A DNA stretch of 64,000 nt from positions 1 to 64,000 of the forward strand of contig NZ_JARHUG010000013.1 in the NCBI RefSeq assembly GCF_029223185.1, read 5' to 3'. This DNA comes from Aliiglaciecola sp. CAU 1673. Its GTDB lineage: Bacteria; Pseudomonadota; Gammaproteobacteria; Enterobacterales; Alteromonadaceae. Every line of letters starts with the position of its first letter. Positions within the stretch are counted from its first letter, which is position 1. The notes beneath the pieces are model-generated. The model was not told the DNA's origin. It ran no database searches and worked only from the letters and a program-made list of their open reading frames with translations. Below are positions 39,183 through 49,123 of this stretch, piece by piece. Position numbers and translations under genes: made by a program.

Positions 39183-40412
39183 GTGTTTACCTCACTACGC
39201 ACAAAGCTAACACTATCGATGCTATTAACCAGCAGCCTTGCTTTATTGGTTGCCATGGTCGTGTCTTACTATTTACTTGAGTCACAGACCAGCGAGCTTG
39301 CTGCACAAATTGAATGGCAGCCTTTGGAAGCCCAGTTGGAAGCAATCAACAGCACAATCGATGCTGAGGATGGCGCTGCCTTGGCGCAACAACAATACGC
39401 CGCCCTGTCAGCAAATGAAAAGCTTTCCAACAGCATAGAGACTCAGCAGGCCTACCTGCTGTTAAATCATCAAGGCTATGTGATTTTCCCCACTAATGAA
39501 TATGCAACTGGCGAAAAAGTGCCAACCGCTATGCTCGCTGACGCCATCCCGCTTCGCAGTCAGGGCCACGTTGTTGGGTTTGTCATTAGCAGTGACAGCT
39601 CAGAACACCGCTATCTGCTGCAAAATCAATATTTGCGGGTTGAACGCAGCAGTATGCTGATTGGTGCACTTTGCGGATTCATATTAACCCTGTTGTTCAG
39701 CCTCACGGTCGGCCGGCAACTGGTCAAGCAGTTGCGTTCCCTAACCGCCGCCGTGCAGGAAATGGGTCGTGGCAACATCAAACAGGAAGTGCCTGTACAA
39801 AGCAATGACGAGGTGGCTCTGCTGGCTAAAACCTTTAACCGCATGAGTGAAGAACTGCAACGTACCTATGACGAACTGCGCGCCTCAAATGAAACCATCA
39901 AGGCACAGGCTGAGGCTATGCAGGAGTTATCATTACGTGATGAGCTCACCGGCCTGCACAATCGCCGCTACTTCAATCAACAATTCCGCCAATTGCATTT
40001 GCAAGCCAGCCGCTATGGCGATGATCTGACGCTGGCGCTGGGTGATATTGATAATTTCAAGCAGATAAATGATCGCTATTCCCATCAGGTGGGCGATGCC
40101 GTGCTCAAGCAGGTAGCCCGCATTATGCGCGAGCAGGTTAGAGAGGCTGACGTGGTAGCCCGCTTTGGGGGCGAAGAGTTTATTCTGCTACTTGCACATA
40201 CGAACAAGCTTCAAGCACAAGAAGTGGTAGAACGGATCAGGCAAAAAATTGAAACCTGGAACTGGCAACAACTCCATCCAGAGCTGAGTGTGACCATAAG
40301 TTTTGGAATTTGCGATCAGCTTGGCACGGATGTGGGCCACAGCATGCTAATGGAGGCAGATGCCAAACTCTACCAAGCGAAGGGAGCTGGCCGTAACAGA
40401 GTTTGCGCCTGA
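39183..40412 (+). CDS. Membrane diguanylate cyclase (HAMP-GGDEF)
   Basis: This 409-residue inner-membrane sensor enzyme makes cyclic di-GMP from GTP. An N-terminal membrane segment (LSMLLTSSLALLVAMVVSYY) is followed by a periplasmic sensing loop of about 120 residues. A second membrane segment (SMLIGALCGFILTLLFSLTV) and a HAMP linker (VQEMGRGNIKQEVPVQSNDE) lead to a GGDEF domain from about residue 245. The active site is GGEEF (VVARFGGEEFILLLAHT), fully consistent with cyclase activity. The inhibitory-site RxxD is not at the usual place (five residues before GGEEF reads EADVVARF). The start is GTG 39183 with AGGA eight bases upstream. Confidence 0.92.
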   Translation: MFTSLRTKLTLSMLLTSSLALLVAMVVSYYLLESQTSELAAQIEWQPLEAQLEAINSTIDAEDGAALAQQQYAALSANEKLSNSIETQQAYLLLNHQGYVIFPTNEYATGEKVPTAMLADAIPLRSQGHVVGFVISSDSSEHRYLLQNQYLRVERSSMLIGALCGFILTLLFSLTVGRQLVKQLRSLTAAVQEMGRGNIKQEVPVQSNDEVALLAKTFNRMSEELQRTYDELRASNETIKAQAEAMQELSLRDELTGLHNRRYFNQQFRQLHLQASRYGDDLTLALGDIDNFKQINDRYSHQVGDAVLKQVARIMREQVREADVVARFGGEEFILLLAHTNKLQAQEVVERIRQKIETWNWQQLHPELSVTISFGICDQLGTDVGHSMLMEADAKLYQAKGAGRNRVCA

Positions 40413-40442
40413 CACTCTCTATCAGGATACGCTCGCAAACCT

Positions 40443-40471
40443 GACTGATGGAGCTATCAGCCCCATCAGTC
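40443..40471. terminator. Possible hairpin between convergent dgc and hslU
   Basis: GACTGATGG (40443-40451) pairs with CCATCAGTC (40463-40471), 11-base loop. It is the only structure in the 67 bases between the converging stops. No T run follows on either strand, so it may be factor-dependent or not a terminator. Confidence 0.4.
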
Positions 40472-40479
40472 CTATTGCA

Positions 40480-41808
40480 TTAGAGTATAAAGCGGCTTAA
40501 ATCTTCGTCCTCTACCAGTGCTTGCAGATGACCATCTACATATGCGGCATCAATCACCAGCTTCTGCCCGTGATACTCAGAGGCTTCAAAGGAAATCTCT
40601 TCCATCAACTTCTCAATCACGGTGTGCAGGCGTCTGGCACCAATATTTTCAGTACGCTCGTTGACCTGCCAAGCAGCCTGAGCAATGCGTTCAATACCGT
40701 CTTCGGTGAACTCCACTTCCACACCTTCTGTACGCATCAACTCGCGGTATTGCTCCGTTAGCGAGGCGTTGGGCTCCGTCAGAATACGTACAAAATCATT
40801 AGCCGTCAGCGCGTCTAACTCCACCCGAATCGGTAAGCGACCCTGCAATTCGGGGATCAGATCCGAAGGTTTAGACATCTGGAAAGCACCGGAGGCAATA
40901 AACAGAATATGGTCCGTTTTCACCACACCATGCTTGGTGCTAACCGTTGAACCTTCTACCAATGGTAGCAAGTCACGTTGCACGCCTTCCCGCGATACGT
41001 CGCCACCAGCCACGTTGTCGCGCTTACAAATTTTATCTATCTCATCGATAAAGACGATGCCGTTTTGCTCCAAAGCGTAAAGCGCTTTTTCCTTCAGATC
41101 TTCCTGGTTAACCAGTCTGGCGGCCTCCTCTTCCACTAACAGCTTCAGGGCTTCTTTGATCTTCAGTTTCTTCTTTTTCTTGTGGGTGCCAGAGAGGTTC
41201 TGGAACATGCTCTGCAGCTGGTTGGTCATCTCCTCCATACCCGGCGGCGCCATAATTTCTACGCCGACCTGAGGCAGGGCAATATCAATTTCTATTTCTT
41301 TGTCGTCCAACTGGCCTTCGCGCAGCTTCTTGCGAAACGCCTGACGGGTGCCTTTATCCTGCCCCTGCTCTTTTTCGCCCCAGGCATTTTCAGGCTGTGG
41401 CAACAAGGCATCCAATACGCGTTCTTCCGCGGCTTCCTCGGCACGATAACGCACCTTGGTCATTTCCTGCTCTTTGGTCATCTTTACAGCGATATCGGCC
41501 AGGTCGCGGATAATGGCTTCCACCTCTTTACCCACATAGCCCACTTCTGTGAATTTAGTGGCTTCCACCTTGATGAACGGGGCATTGGCCAGCTTGGCCA
41601 GGCGACGGGCAATCTCGGTCTTGCCGACCCCGGTTGGACCAATCATCAGGATATTCTTGGGCGTCACTTCATGACGCAACTCCTCGTTCAGTTGCATACG
41701 TCGCCAGCGGTTACGCAAGGCAATAGCAACAGCGCGCTTGGCCGCCTGCTGGCCGATGATGTGGCGATCCAATTCGTGGACGATTTCTCTTGGGGTCATT
41801 TCAGACAT
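40480..41808 (-). CDS. hslU: ATP-dependent protease ATPase subunit HslU
   Basis: This 442-residue AAA+ unfoldase feeds substrates to HslV. It has [20 protein letters not shown] at the start, Walker [20 protein letters not shown], the pore motif [16 protein letters not shown] (GYVG), an intermediate I-domain (about 110-240), Walker [14 protein letters not shown], sensor [12 protein letters not shown], and the HslV-docking tail [15 protein letters not shown] 41808 is chosen with AAAGG seven bases upstream; it matches the E. coli N-terminus and length (443). It lies 82 bases downstream of hslV. Confidence 0.97.
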   Translation of the reverse strand: MSEMTPREIVHELDRHIIGQQAAKRAVAIALRNRWRRMQLNEELRHEVTPKNILMIGPTGVGKTEIARRLAKLANAPFIKVEATKFTEVGYVGKEVEAIIRDLADIAVKMTKEQEMTKVRYRAEEAAEERVLDALLPQPENAWGEKEQGQDKGTRQAFRKKLREGQLDDKEIEIDIALPQVGVEIMAPPGMEEMTNQLQSMFQNLSGTHKKKKKLKIKEALKLLVEEEAARLVNQEDLKEKALYALEQNGIVFIDEIDKICKRDNVAGGDVSREGVQRDLLPLVEGSTVSTKHGVVKTDHILFIASGAFQMSKPSDLIPELQGRLPIRVELDALTANDFVRILTEPNASLTEQYRELMRTEGVEVEFTEDGIERIAQAAWQVNERTENIGARRLHTVIEKLMEEISFEASEYHGQKLVIDAAYVDGHLQALVEDEDLSRFIL

Positions 41809-41890
41809 GATTAAACCTTTTCTCAATCAACATGCTATCCAGCGGCCACAGCTATGCATCTAAAGCCCGGCCTGCTGGCAGAAAAGCATG

Positions 41891-42415
41891 TTAGTAATCC
41901 AATTGTTCGATAGTGTGCTGATGATTGGTAAAGACGCAGATATCACCGGCAATATTAAGGCTCTTTTCGGCAATCTCTTTGGCGCTAAGCTCGGTATTTT
42001 GCAGCAGTGCAGTTGCCGCCGCCTGCGCAAACGGTCCGCCCGAGCCGATTGCAATTAAATCCATTTCAGGCTGCACCACATCGCCATTACCGGTGATAAT
42101 CAAGGATGCCGTTTCATCGGCCACCGCCAACAGCGCTTCCAGCCGCCGCAGCATTCTGTCGGTGCGCCAGTCTTTGGCCAATTCCACTGCTGAGCGCATT
42201 AAATGCCCCTGATGCTTTTCCAGCTTGGCTTCAAATCGCTCAAATAGAGTGAAGGCGTCCGCTGTGCCGCCAGCAAAACCCGCCAACACCTTATTGTGAT
42301 ATAGACGGCGCACCTTTCTGGCGTTGCCCTTCATTACAGTGTTGCCAAGGGAGACCTGGCCATCTCCGGCTATCACCACCTGGTTGTTGCGTCTGATAGA
42401 TACGATGGTAGTCAC
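41891..42415 (-). CDS. hslV: ATP-dependent protease subunit HslV
   Basis: This 174-residue threonine protease resembles the proteasome beta subunit. After removal of Met1 the N-terminal Thr ([20 protein letters not shown]) is the nucleophile. The sodium/dimer region [20 protein letters not shown] and [15 protein letters not shown] are present. Twelve subunits form the chamber that HslU caps to degrade misfolded and regulatory proteins in heat shock. A sigma-32-type promoter lies about 70-95 bases upstream. Confidence 0.97.
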   Translation of the reverse strand: MTTIVSIRRNNQVVIAGDGQVSLGNTVMKGNARKVRRLYHNKVLAGFAGGTADAFTLFERFEAKLEKHQGHLMRSAVELAKDWRTDRMLRRLEALLAVADETASLIITGNGDVVQPEMDLIAIGSGGPFAQAAATALLQNTELSAKEIAEKSLNIAGDICVFTNHQHTIEQLDY

Positions 42416-42482
42416 ATTATTTCCTTGTCTAACCCGGCCGCTGCCAGGCGCCCCGAACGGGACAGTAATCAGATTACTCGCT

Positions 42483-42511
42483 ATTTATGGGTAGCTGAGC
42501 AAGATTTCAAG
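42483..42511 (-). promoter_or_regulatory. Sigma-32 heat-shock promoter of hslVU
   Basis: On the minus strand CTTGAAA (42511-42505) and CCCATAAAT (42491-42483) are 13 bases apart. This matches the sigma-32 consensus (CTTGAAA, 11-16 bases, CCCCATnT) closely. The expected transcript start is about 60 bases before hslV. Confidence 0.85.
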
Positions 42512-42601
42512 GTTCATGGGAACAAAGGCTTTGCACTGAGTGCTTGACCCACCCATGGCCCTTGCATATAAATAGCCTTCGTGTTTTTGCAAAGTGCGCC
42601 T

Positions 42602-43504
42602 ATGTCCGTCAAGCATCCCGTTATCGCCATCACCGGTTCCTCTGGCGCAGGAACAACGACTACCACTAACGCCATTCGCCATATTTTCAGGAATCTGGGG
42701 ATCAATGCCGCGTTCGTGGAAGGCGACAGCTTTCATCGCTATACCCGTCCGGAAATGGAAGTTGAAATACGCAAGGCGCAGGAACAAGGTCGCCACATCA
42801 GTTATTTCGGCCCCAAGGCCAATGATTTCCAGTTGCTGGAGAGTCTGTTTAAAGAATATGGCGAAACCGGCCAGGGCAAATACCGTCACTATTTGCATAC
42901 CTTTGATGATGCGGTGCCTTTTAATCAGATGCCAGGCACCTTTACCCCTTGGCAGGATCTGCCGGCCAAGACCGATCTGCTTTTTTATGAGGGATTACAC
43001 GGCGGCGTGGTCACCGACGATGCCGATGTGGCCAAGCACGTGGATTTGTTGGTCGGCATGGTGCCTATAGTAAATTTAGAGTGGATCCAGAAGATTGTTC
43101 GTGACACCACTGATCGCGGTCACTCACGTGAAGCGGTGATGAGCAGTATCGTGCGCAGCATGGATGACTATTTCCAGTATCTTACCCCACAGTTTTCCCG
43201 CACTCATGTGAACTTTCAGCGCGTGCCTACAGTGGACACCTCCAATCCCATCAGTGCCCGTGAAATCCCTACCCATGACGAAAGTTTTGTAGTGGTGCGC
43301 TTCAGACGGGAAATGCGTAACGTGAATTACCCTTATTTACTGCAAATGATAGACGGCGCATTTATGTCCCGGATTAATACCCTGGTGGTGCCGGGCGGTA
43401 AGATGGGGCTGGCGATGGAGCTTATCCTATCCCCGCTCATTGAGGAGTTAATGGATAAACGCCGCCGCGCCAGCCTGCAAATGGATTGGGTTTCGGAAAA
43501 GTAA
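42602..43504 (+). CDS. prkB: Phosphoribulokinase-family protein PrkB
   Basis: This 300-residue P-loop kinase is of the class I phosphoribulokinase family. Walker A is IAITGSSGAGTTTTTNAIR near residue 9. FVEGDSFHRYTRPEMEVEI, YHLHTFDD-like HYLHTFDDAVPFNQMPGTF, LLFYEGLHGGV and a C-terminal NTLVVPGGKMGLAMELIL follow. Family members phosphorylate ribulose 5-phosphate, but heterotrophs like this one carry it without RuBisCO; no RuBisCO is in this window, and the role there is unresolved. ATG 42602 is preferred to a GTG at 42581. Convergent with the OsmC gene (yhfA), as in E. coli. Confidence 0.9.
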   Translation: MSVKHPVIAITGSSGAGTTTTTNAIRHIFRNLGINAAFVEGDSFHRYTRPEMEVEIRKAQEQGRHISYFGPKANDFQLLESLFKEYGETGQGKYRHYLHTFDDAVPFNQMPGTFTPWQDLPAKTDLLFYEGLHGGVVTDDADVAKHVDLLVGMVPIVNLEWIQKIVRDTTDRGHSREAVMSSIVRSMDDYFQYLTPQFSRTHVNFQRVPTVDTSNPISAREIPTHDESFVVVRFRREMRNVNYPYLLQMIDGAFMSRINTLVVPGGKMGLAMELILSPLIEELMDKRRRASLQMDWVSEK

Positions 43505-43515
43505 GTACCTACAAA

Positions 43516-43917
43516 CTAAACTTCAACCACTTCGAAGCTGTGCGTCACTTCCACAGACTTGCCGAGCATAATGGAAACCGAGCAATATTTGTCGGCTGAC
43601 AGATTTACCGCCCGCTCAACATGTTTGTCGCTGATACCTTGACCGCTGACCACGAAGTGCAGGTGAATTTTGGTAAACACGGCGGGGACGGCGTCGGCAC
43701 GCTCACCGCTAAGTTTGACCTCGACGCCACTAACCTGCTGCTTGGCCTTCTGCAGAATATTCACCACATCCACCGATGAACAGCTACCCGCCGCCATCAG
43801 CACCATTTCCATGGGACTGGCTGCACTGGCCTTATCGCCATCCATCACCACCGCGTGACCGCTGTCAGATGTGCCCATAAATCTCAGTCCATCTACCCAC
43901 TTAACCGATGCCTGCAT
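43516..43917 (-). CDS. yhfA: OsmC-family peroxiredoxin-like protein (YhfA type)
   Basis: This 133-residue OsmC-fold protein has the two conserved cysteines in MAAGSCSSVDVVNI (C46) and SADKYCSVSIMLGK (C112), which in OsmC/Ohr proteins react with peroxides. MQASVKWVDGLRFMGTSDSG at the start and length fit the YhfA branch rather than Ohr. It is probably cytosolic. It is convergent with prkB with 11 bases between stop codons and divergent from ompR. Confidence 0.9.
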   Translation of the reverse strand: MQASVKWVDGLRFMGTSDSGHAVVMDGDKASAASPMEMVLMAAGSCSSVDVVNILQKAKQQVSGVEVKLSGERADAVPAVFTKIHLHFVVSGQGISDKHVERAVNLSADKYCSVSIMLGKSVEVTHSFEVVEV

Positions 43918-44072
43918 TGTTTTCTCCCCTTATTAACTGTGGCGCTATTCTGCCTAATGACAATTCGGTATGCCAGAGCCACACAATTTGTAACATCGAC
44001 GCTTGCAGTGCCGTTTCTTTTTCGCCAGGCTTTCCCTTATAGTGAAAAAAGTAATAACAACGAGATGCTCAG

Positions 44073-44795
44073 ATGGGACAGGAAACACCAAAAGTACTGG
44101 TTGTCGATGATGATATGCGCCTGCGTAGCTTGCTGGAGCGCTATCTGGTGGAACAAGGTTATCAGGTACGTGCCGCAGCTAATGCCGAGCAAATGGAACG
44201 TTTGCTGGAGCGTGAAAACTTTCATTTGATGGTGTTGGACCTGATGCTGCCAGGCGAAGATGGCTTGTCTATTTGTCGTCGTCTGCGCCAAAAAGAGAAT
44301 GAAATCCCGATTATCATGCTAACCGCCAAAGGCGATGAAGTGGATCGTATTATCGGCCTGGAAATGGGTGCCGATGATTATTTGCCAAAGCCCTTTAATC
44401 CCCGTGAACTGTTGGCCCGCATCAAAGCCGTTATGCGCCGTCGTACCAGCGAGGCGCCTGGTGCCCCATCACAGGAAGAGCAGATTGTTGAGTTTGGCCG
44501 TTATCGGCTGAACCTGGCCACCCGTGAAATGACAGCCGACGGCAGCCCGTTGTCGCTGACCAGCGGCGAATTTGCCGTGCTTAAATCCCTGGTAACACAT
44601 CCTAGAACGCCATTGTCGCGGGACAAACTGATGAATCTGGCCAGAGGACGTGACTACAGTGCCCTGGAGCGCAGCATTGATGTGCAGGTATCCCGACTAC
44701 GCCGCATGCTGGAAGAAGACCCGGCCAATCCCCGTTACATACAAACGGTGTGGGGATTAGGTTATGTATTTGTGCCTGACGGAGAGAAAAGCTAA
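44073..44795 (+). CDS. ompR: Osmolarity response regulator OmpR
   Basis: This 240-residue regulator has a receiver domain (PKVLVVDDDMRLRSLLERYL, acceptor Asp in LMVLDLMLPGEDGLS, about D56, and KPFNPREL) and a C-terminal winged helix (ALERSIDVQVSRLRRMLEED, QTVWGLGYVFVPDG). It controls porins and other envelope genes with EnvZ, whose gene starts 15 bases later. Length and sequence are very close to the E. coli protein (239). Confidence 0.96.
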   Translation: MGQETPKVLVVDDDMRLRSLLERYLVEQGYQVRAAANAEQMERLLERENFHLMVLDLMLPGEDGLSICRRLRQKENEIPIIMLTAKGDEVDRIIGLEMGADDYLPKPFNPRELLARIKAVMRRRTSEAPGAPSQEEQIVEFGRYRLNLATREMTADGSPLSLTSGEFAVLKSLVTHPRTPLSRDKLMNLARGRDYSALERSIDVQVSRLRRMLEEDPANPRYIQTVWGLGYVFVPDGEKS

Positions 44796-44810
44796 GGACT
44801 ATTCCTAACC

Positions 44811-46112
44811 ATGCGCCTGCTTCCTATCAGCGCCTTTGGGCAAACCGTACTCCTCATTGGTGTGCTGCTGTTGATTAACCAGGTGGTATCCTATCTGTCG
44901 GTGACCTATTACTTTATTCGCCCCAGTTATCAACAGATCAATAACTTATTAGCAACCCAGATAAAGGTGATTTTTCTGGAAGGATTGGATCATCAGGATC
45001 CTGACCTGCATAAGGAGTTTTTTGAGGCTACCGGCATTCAGATTGTTAAGCAGGAGGAAGCGCGCAAACAAGGCCTGGATAATGCTATCTATTACCAATT
45101 TCTGTCCCGGCAAATGTCCAACCAACTCGGCGGTGAAGCACAGGTGCGCATTACCCCTGGTGATCCCTATCTGTTCTGGGTAAACCCACCGCAAGATCAG
45201 GATCTTTGGATTGTCGTTCCCATGCAAGGCATCGGTGATTCCGATATTTCCCCGTTGACCATCTACCTGATGGTCATTGGCGTGCTGAGTGTAGCCGGTG
45301 GCTGGTTATTCGTGCGTCGACTCAATCGTCCGCTAAAAGCCTTACAGCAAGCGGCCATGGAAGTAGCCAGAGGACAATTTCCCGCCCCACTCAAAGAAGA
45401 AGGTTCCAGTGAAATTATCGCCGTAACCCTGGCATTCAATCAGATGTCCCGGGGCATCAAACAACTGGAAGATGACCGCGCCCTGCTCACCGCCGGCATT
45501 TCCCACGATCTACGCACCCCGTTGACCCGCATACGCATTGCTGCCGAGATGCTGCCAGACGAACAAGACTGGATAAAAGAAGGCATTAATCATGATATCG
45601 AGGATATGAACGATATCATTGACCAGTTTATTAACTACGTACGCCAGGATCGTCAGGAAAAGCTGGAAACCGTTAACCTCAACAGCCTGATCGATGACGT
45701 GGTGCGAGCCTGGCGTTTGGAAGAAAGCCGTCAAATCAGCCTGCATTTGGTTGAGCTACCGGATTTAATGCTGCGTAAGGTGGCAATGAAGCGGGTGCTG
45801 GATAACCTGATTGAAAATGCCTTCCGCTACGGCGGCGACAAGGTCGAGATCAGCACCGAATATGACCGCAAGACTCGTCAGGTATGCTTTAACGTGAGAG
45901 ATCATGGTCCCGGTATTCCTGACGACCAGGTAGAAAATCTGTTTCAGCCCTTTACCCAGGGGGATAAGGCCAGAGGCAGTCTGGGATCCGGCCTGGGTTT
46001 GGCCATTATCAAACGCATTGTCGATATGCACCTTGGCAGTATCAAACTCTCAAACCACCCCGACGGCGGACTCATCGCCAAGGTGTGCCTACCCGCCAAG
46101 ACGTTTTTTTAA
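44811..46112 (+). CDS. envZ: Osmosensor histidine kinase EnvZ
   Basis: This 433-residue inner-membrane kinase has a first membrane segment near the start ([20 protein letters not shown]), a periplasmic domain to about residue 145 and a second membrane segment ([20 protein letters not shown]). HAMP follows, then the HisKA box [20 protein letters not shown] (His about 233). The ATPase part has [26 protein letters not shown] and [14 protein letters not shown]. It both phosphorylates and dephosphorylates OmpR. It is cotranscribed with ompR. Confidence 0.95.
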   Translation: MRLLPISAFGQTVLLIGVLLLINQVVSYLSVTYYFIRPSYQQINNLLATQIKVIFLEGLDHQDPDLHKEFFEATGIQIVKQEEARKQGLDNAIYYQFLSRQMSNQLGGEAQVRITPGDPYLFWVNPPQDQDLWIVVPMQGIGDSDISPLTIYLMVIGVLSVAGGWLFVRRLNRPLKALQQAAMEVARGQFPAPLKEEGSSEIIAVTLAFNQMSRGIKQLEDDRALLTAGISHDLRTPLTRIRIAAEMLPDEQDWIKEGINHDIEDMNDIIDQFINYVRQDRQEKLETVNLNSLIDDVVRAWRLEESRQISLHLVELPDLMLRKVAMKRVLDNLIENAFRYGGDKVEISTEYDRKTRQVCFNVRDHGPGIPDDQVENLFQPFTQGDKARGSLGSGLGLAIIKRIVDMHLGSIKLSNHPDGGLIAKVCLPAKTFF

Positions 46113-46231
46113 TACCAGGTAATCTCCTTTTACATTTTTGTTCTGGATATCAGCCAGATGGGCCGTTGCGATAGCTCACCGGCCTGGTTATATTGCTCAA
46201 TGCTTGAACAAAAAAACAGCAAGGAATCATT

Positions 46232-47701
46232 ATGTTAAGAGTCACCCTGGCCGTTACAACCGCTTTGGTTATACTGGGCTGCAGTCCCAAGCCAGCAGAG
46301 ACAACCTCCGCTCCGACGCCCGATACGGCTGCCGTGACGTCAGCCAAAGAGAAAATGCCCTCCTTCAATGTGCCCGTTCACTACAGCAAGCTGGACAACG
46401 GGCTGCGGGTGGTCATTTCGCCCGATGACACTGCGCCTATTGCTGCGGTAGGGGTTTATTACAATATCGGCTTTCGTATTGAGCCCAAAGACCGCACCGG
46501 CTTCGCCCATTTGTTCGAGCACATGATGTTCCAGGGCTCAGAAAACCTGGGAAAAATGGAATTTATCAATCTGGTACAAAGCAACGGTGGTGTGCTTAAC
46601 GGCTCTACCCGCTTTGATTTCACCAACTACTTCGAAATTGTGCCGGCTCACAAAGTGGAAACCATGCTGTGGGCAGAAGCAGATCGCATGAAGGGCCTGG
46701 CCATCACCCAGGAAAATCTGACCAACCAGCAAGGCGTGGTTAAAAACGAAGTCAAAGTGAATGTGCTGAACCAGCCTTATGGCGGCTTTCCCTGGCTGGA
46801 TATGCCGCAATATGCTTTCAATAATTGGTACAACGCGCACAATTTCTATGGTGATTTAGCGGACTTAGACGCCGCCACCTTGGAAGATGTGCAGGCCTTC
46901 TTCGATATGTACTACGCACCCAATAATGCGGTTGTGGTAGTTGTCGGCGATGTGGATGTGGAAAAAACCGAAGCCATGATCAAACAATACTTCGGCCCCC
47001 TTCCTGCCAGCAACCTAGCCGCGCAGCCGGATTTGACCGAGTTGCGTCAGGAACAGGAAAAGCGCTTTAACAAGTTTGACAAGCTGGCGCCCAAGCCCGC
47101 ATTGGCGTTCGCCTACAAGATGCCGCCTCGCAACACACCTGAATATTACGCCATGGGTATTATCGACCAGTTATTGGTACAGGGTGATGACAGCTTGCTG
47201 CATCAGGAGCTGGTAAAAGAGCGTCAATATACCGGTGATGTAAATGGCGGCATCAACTACCTGCTCGGCAATATGTTTAACTATAACGGGCCCATGCTGT
47301 GGATGAGCTCCTTTACCCACGATGAGCAGCATTCTGAGGCAGATCTGACGGCTGCCATCGATTCGGTGATAGCCCAACTGGCAGAGCAACCTATTGCGCA
47401 GAAAGATATCGACAGAGCCTTGGTAAAGCTGCGCTCCAGTCTTTACGACAACATCGACAGCTTTTACGGCTTCGGTAAATTGGATTTGTTAGCCAGCTTC
47501 GCCTTATTTGACGACGACCCGGCGCGAATCAACGAACTGGAAACCAACTTTAACGCCGTCACACCTGAACTCATCAAAGCCACAGTGAAGGAGTATTTGC
47601 GCCCCGGAAACCGCACCATCCTGACCCTGACTCCAGGTGAAGCCCCAGGAGAAACCACAGCTGAAAGTCCAGCCGATGCCAGCAAAGGAGAAGCACAATG
47701 A
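46232..47701 (+). CDS. M16 zinc protease, catalytic partner (lipoprotein)
   Basis: This 489-residue protein starts with a lipoprotein signal (LAVTTALVILGCSPK, lipid-modified Cys about 16). The inverted zinc motif HxxEH is intact in GFAHLFEHMMFQGSENLGKM near residue 90, with the distal Glu expected in NEVKVNVLNQPY, so it is the catalytic subunit. The C-terminal half is the second, inactive M16 domain. It probably degrades peptides in the periplasm, anchored to a membrane. The next gene overlaps by four bases and encodes the non-catalytic partner. SD AAGGA lies eight bases before ATG 46232. Confidence 0.92.
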   Translation: MLRVTLAVTTALVILGCSPKPAETTSAPTPDTAAVTSAKEKMPSFNVPVHYSKLDNGLRVVISPDDTAPIAAVGVYYNIGFRIEPKDRTGFAHLFEHMMFQGSENLGKMEFINLVQSNGGVLNGSTRFDFTNYFEIVPAHKVETMLWAEADRMKGLAITQENLTNQQGVVKNEVKVNVLNQPYGGFPWLDMPQYAFNNWYNAHNFYGDLADLDAATLEDVQAFFDMYYAPNNAVVVVVGDVDVEKTEAMIKQYFGPLPASNLAAQPDLTELRQEQEKRFNKFDKLAPKPALAFAYKMPPRNTPEYYAMGIIDQLLVQGDDSLLHQELVKERQYTGDVNGGINYLLGNMFNYNGPMLWMSSFTHDEQHSEADLTAAIDSVIAQLAEQPIAQKDIDRALVKLRSSLYDNIDSFYGFGKLDLLASFALFDDDPARINELETNFNAVTPELIKATVKEYLRPGNRTILTLTPGEAPGETTAESPADASKGEAQ

Positions 47702-49080
47702 AACGTTTAATGACCACATTACTGACGGCCGTACTCGCGAGCTTCCCCTTATTGGCCGCTGAAACCCCACCAGCTGGCGGTGAGCCGGCAGACTTCAAAT
47801 TGACCCAAACTCAGGATATTCAGTTGGATAATGGTTTGACTGTGACCTTCATCCAATATGGCAAAACACCTAAAGCCACATTGCGCCTGATCACCGACAC
47901 CGGCAATGTAGACGATGGCGATAAGGATGCCGTCAGTGATATCGCCTATACCCTGCTAACCGAAGGCACCAAAACCCGCTCTGCCAAGGAAATTGCCGAA
48001 GCGGCAGCCAACATGGGCGGACAGGTGAATACCTCAGTCAGCCCCAACGCCAGCTATTTGCAACTGGACGTGCTAAGTGAATTTAGTGGCGATGCCGCAG
48101 CGCTGCTGGCTGACCTAGCCATCAATCACCAATTCAATCAACAGGATCTGAGTCGCACCATCAATAACTTTGTCCGTGATCTCAAGGTACAAAAATCTCA
48201 GGCGCAGGGCCAAGCTACCGAAGCCCTGTATAAGGAAATTTATGGTGCACACCCCTATGGAAAAGTCTTCGCCGATGAAAAACGTGTCGAAAGCCTCAGC
48301 CTGGACGATGTAAATGCCTTTCTTGGCAACAATCTGGTGGCTAAGCGCAGTCACTTATTCGTTTCCGGAAAATTTGATCAGGCAGCCACCGAAAAGGCTA
48401 TACGTAATGCCTTTTCAGCGATGAAGCCAGGGGAAGCGAGGGCTCTGCCGGAACCTAAGCTTGAGCCGAAAGCCAATTTGGTATTTATTCCCCGTGAAAA
48501 CGCCCCGCAGTCGACTTTGCGTTTGGGACTACCTGTGGTCGATCCTTCCCATCCTGACTACATTGCCCTGACCACCATGAATACCCTGCTCGGCGGCTCC
48601 TTTTCCAGCCGTATCACCTCCAATATCCGCGAAGATAAAGGCTATACCTATTCACCGCGCAGCCTGTTAAGTGACAGAGTGAAATCCACGCTGTGGTATG
48701 AACAGGCTGATGTGACGGCTGAGGCCACTGGCCCCGCCCTGTCAGAGATCATCAAAGAGATTAAACGCCTGCAAAACGAAACCCCAAGTGCAGAAGAATT
48801 ACAGGGATTTAAGAATTACATCTCTGGCATCTATGTGCTGCAGAACTCTTCGCGCACTGCCATTATCAACCAGCTATGGTTTCTGAAAAGCCATGGCCTG
48901 CCGTTATCCCGCCTGGAGACTTATGTGCAGCAGGTCAATGCCCTGACGCCGGAGGATATTTCCGCGGTGGCCAAGAAGTATCTTACCCTGGATAAGATGA
49001 CTTTAGTGGTAGTAGGCGATGATGGTGTCAAACCCCAGTTAGCTGCAGTGCCCGAGCTGAAAGCCCTGTTCCAGCTTTGA
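47698..49080 (+). CDS. M16 family protein, non-catalytic partner
   Basis: This 460-residue protein has a signal peptide (LMTTLLTAVLASFPLLAAE). The place of HxxEH is taken by VSDIAYTLLTEGTKT, so it cannot bind zinc there. It has the Arg/Tyr substrate-binding pair of the partner subunit in SSRITSNIREDKGYTYSPRS. With the preceding gene (overlap ATGA at 47698-47701) it should form a heterodimeric peptidase like mitochondrial processing peptidase. A terminator follows. Confidence 0.9.
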   Translation: MKRLMTTLLTAVLASFPLLAAETPPAGGEPADFKLTQTQDIQLDNGLTVTFIQYGKTPKATLRLITDTGNVDDGDKDAVSDIAYTLLTEGTKTRSAKEIAEAAANMGGQVNTSVSPNASYLQLDVLSEFSGDAAALLADLAINHQFNQQDLSRTINNFVRDLKVQKSQAQGQATEALYKEIYGAHPYGKVFADEKRVESLSLDDVNAFLGNNLVAKRSHLFVSGKFDQAATEKAIRNAFSAMKPGEARALPEPKLEPKANLVFIPRENAPQSTLRLGLPVVDPSHPDYIALTTMNTLLGGSFSSRITSNIREDKGYTYSPRSLLSDRVKSTLWYEQADVTAEATGPALSEIIKEIKRLQNETPSAEELQGFKNYISGIYVLQNSSRTAIINQLWFLKSHGLPLSRLETYVQQVNALTPEDISAVAKKYLTLDKMTLVVVGDDGVKPQLAAVPELKALFQL

Positions 49081-49097
49081 CTTAAGATGTAAGCAGT

Positions 49098-49123
49098 CCG
49101 CGGCCATGTGGCCGCGGTTTTTT
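49098..49123 (+). terminator. Terminator of the M16 operon
   Basis: CCGCGGCC (49098-49105) pairs with GGCCGCGG (49110-49117), with ATGT as the loop, then six T. It starts 18 bases after the stop and touches the stop of the converging gene. Confidence 0.92.
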
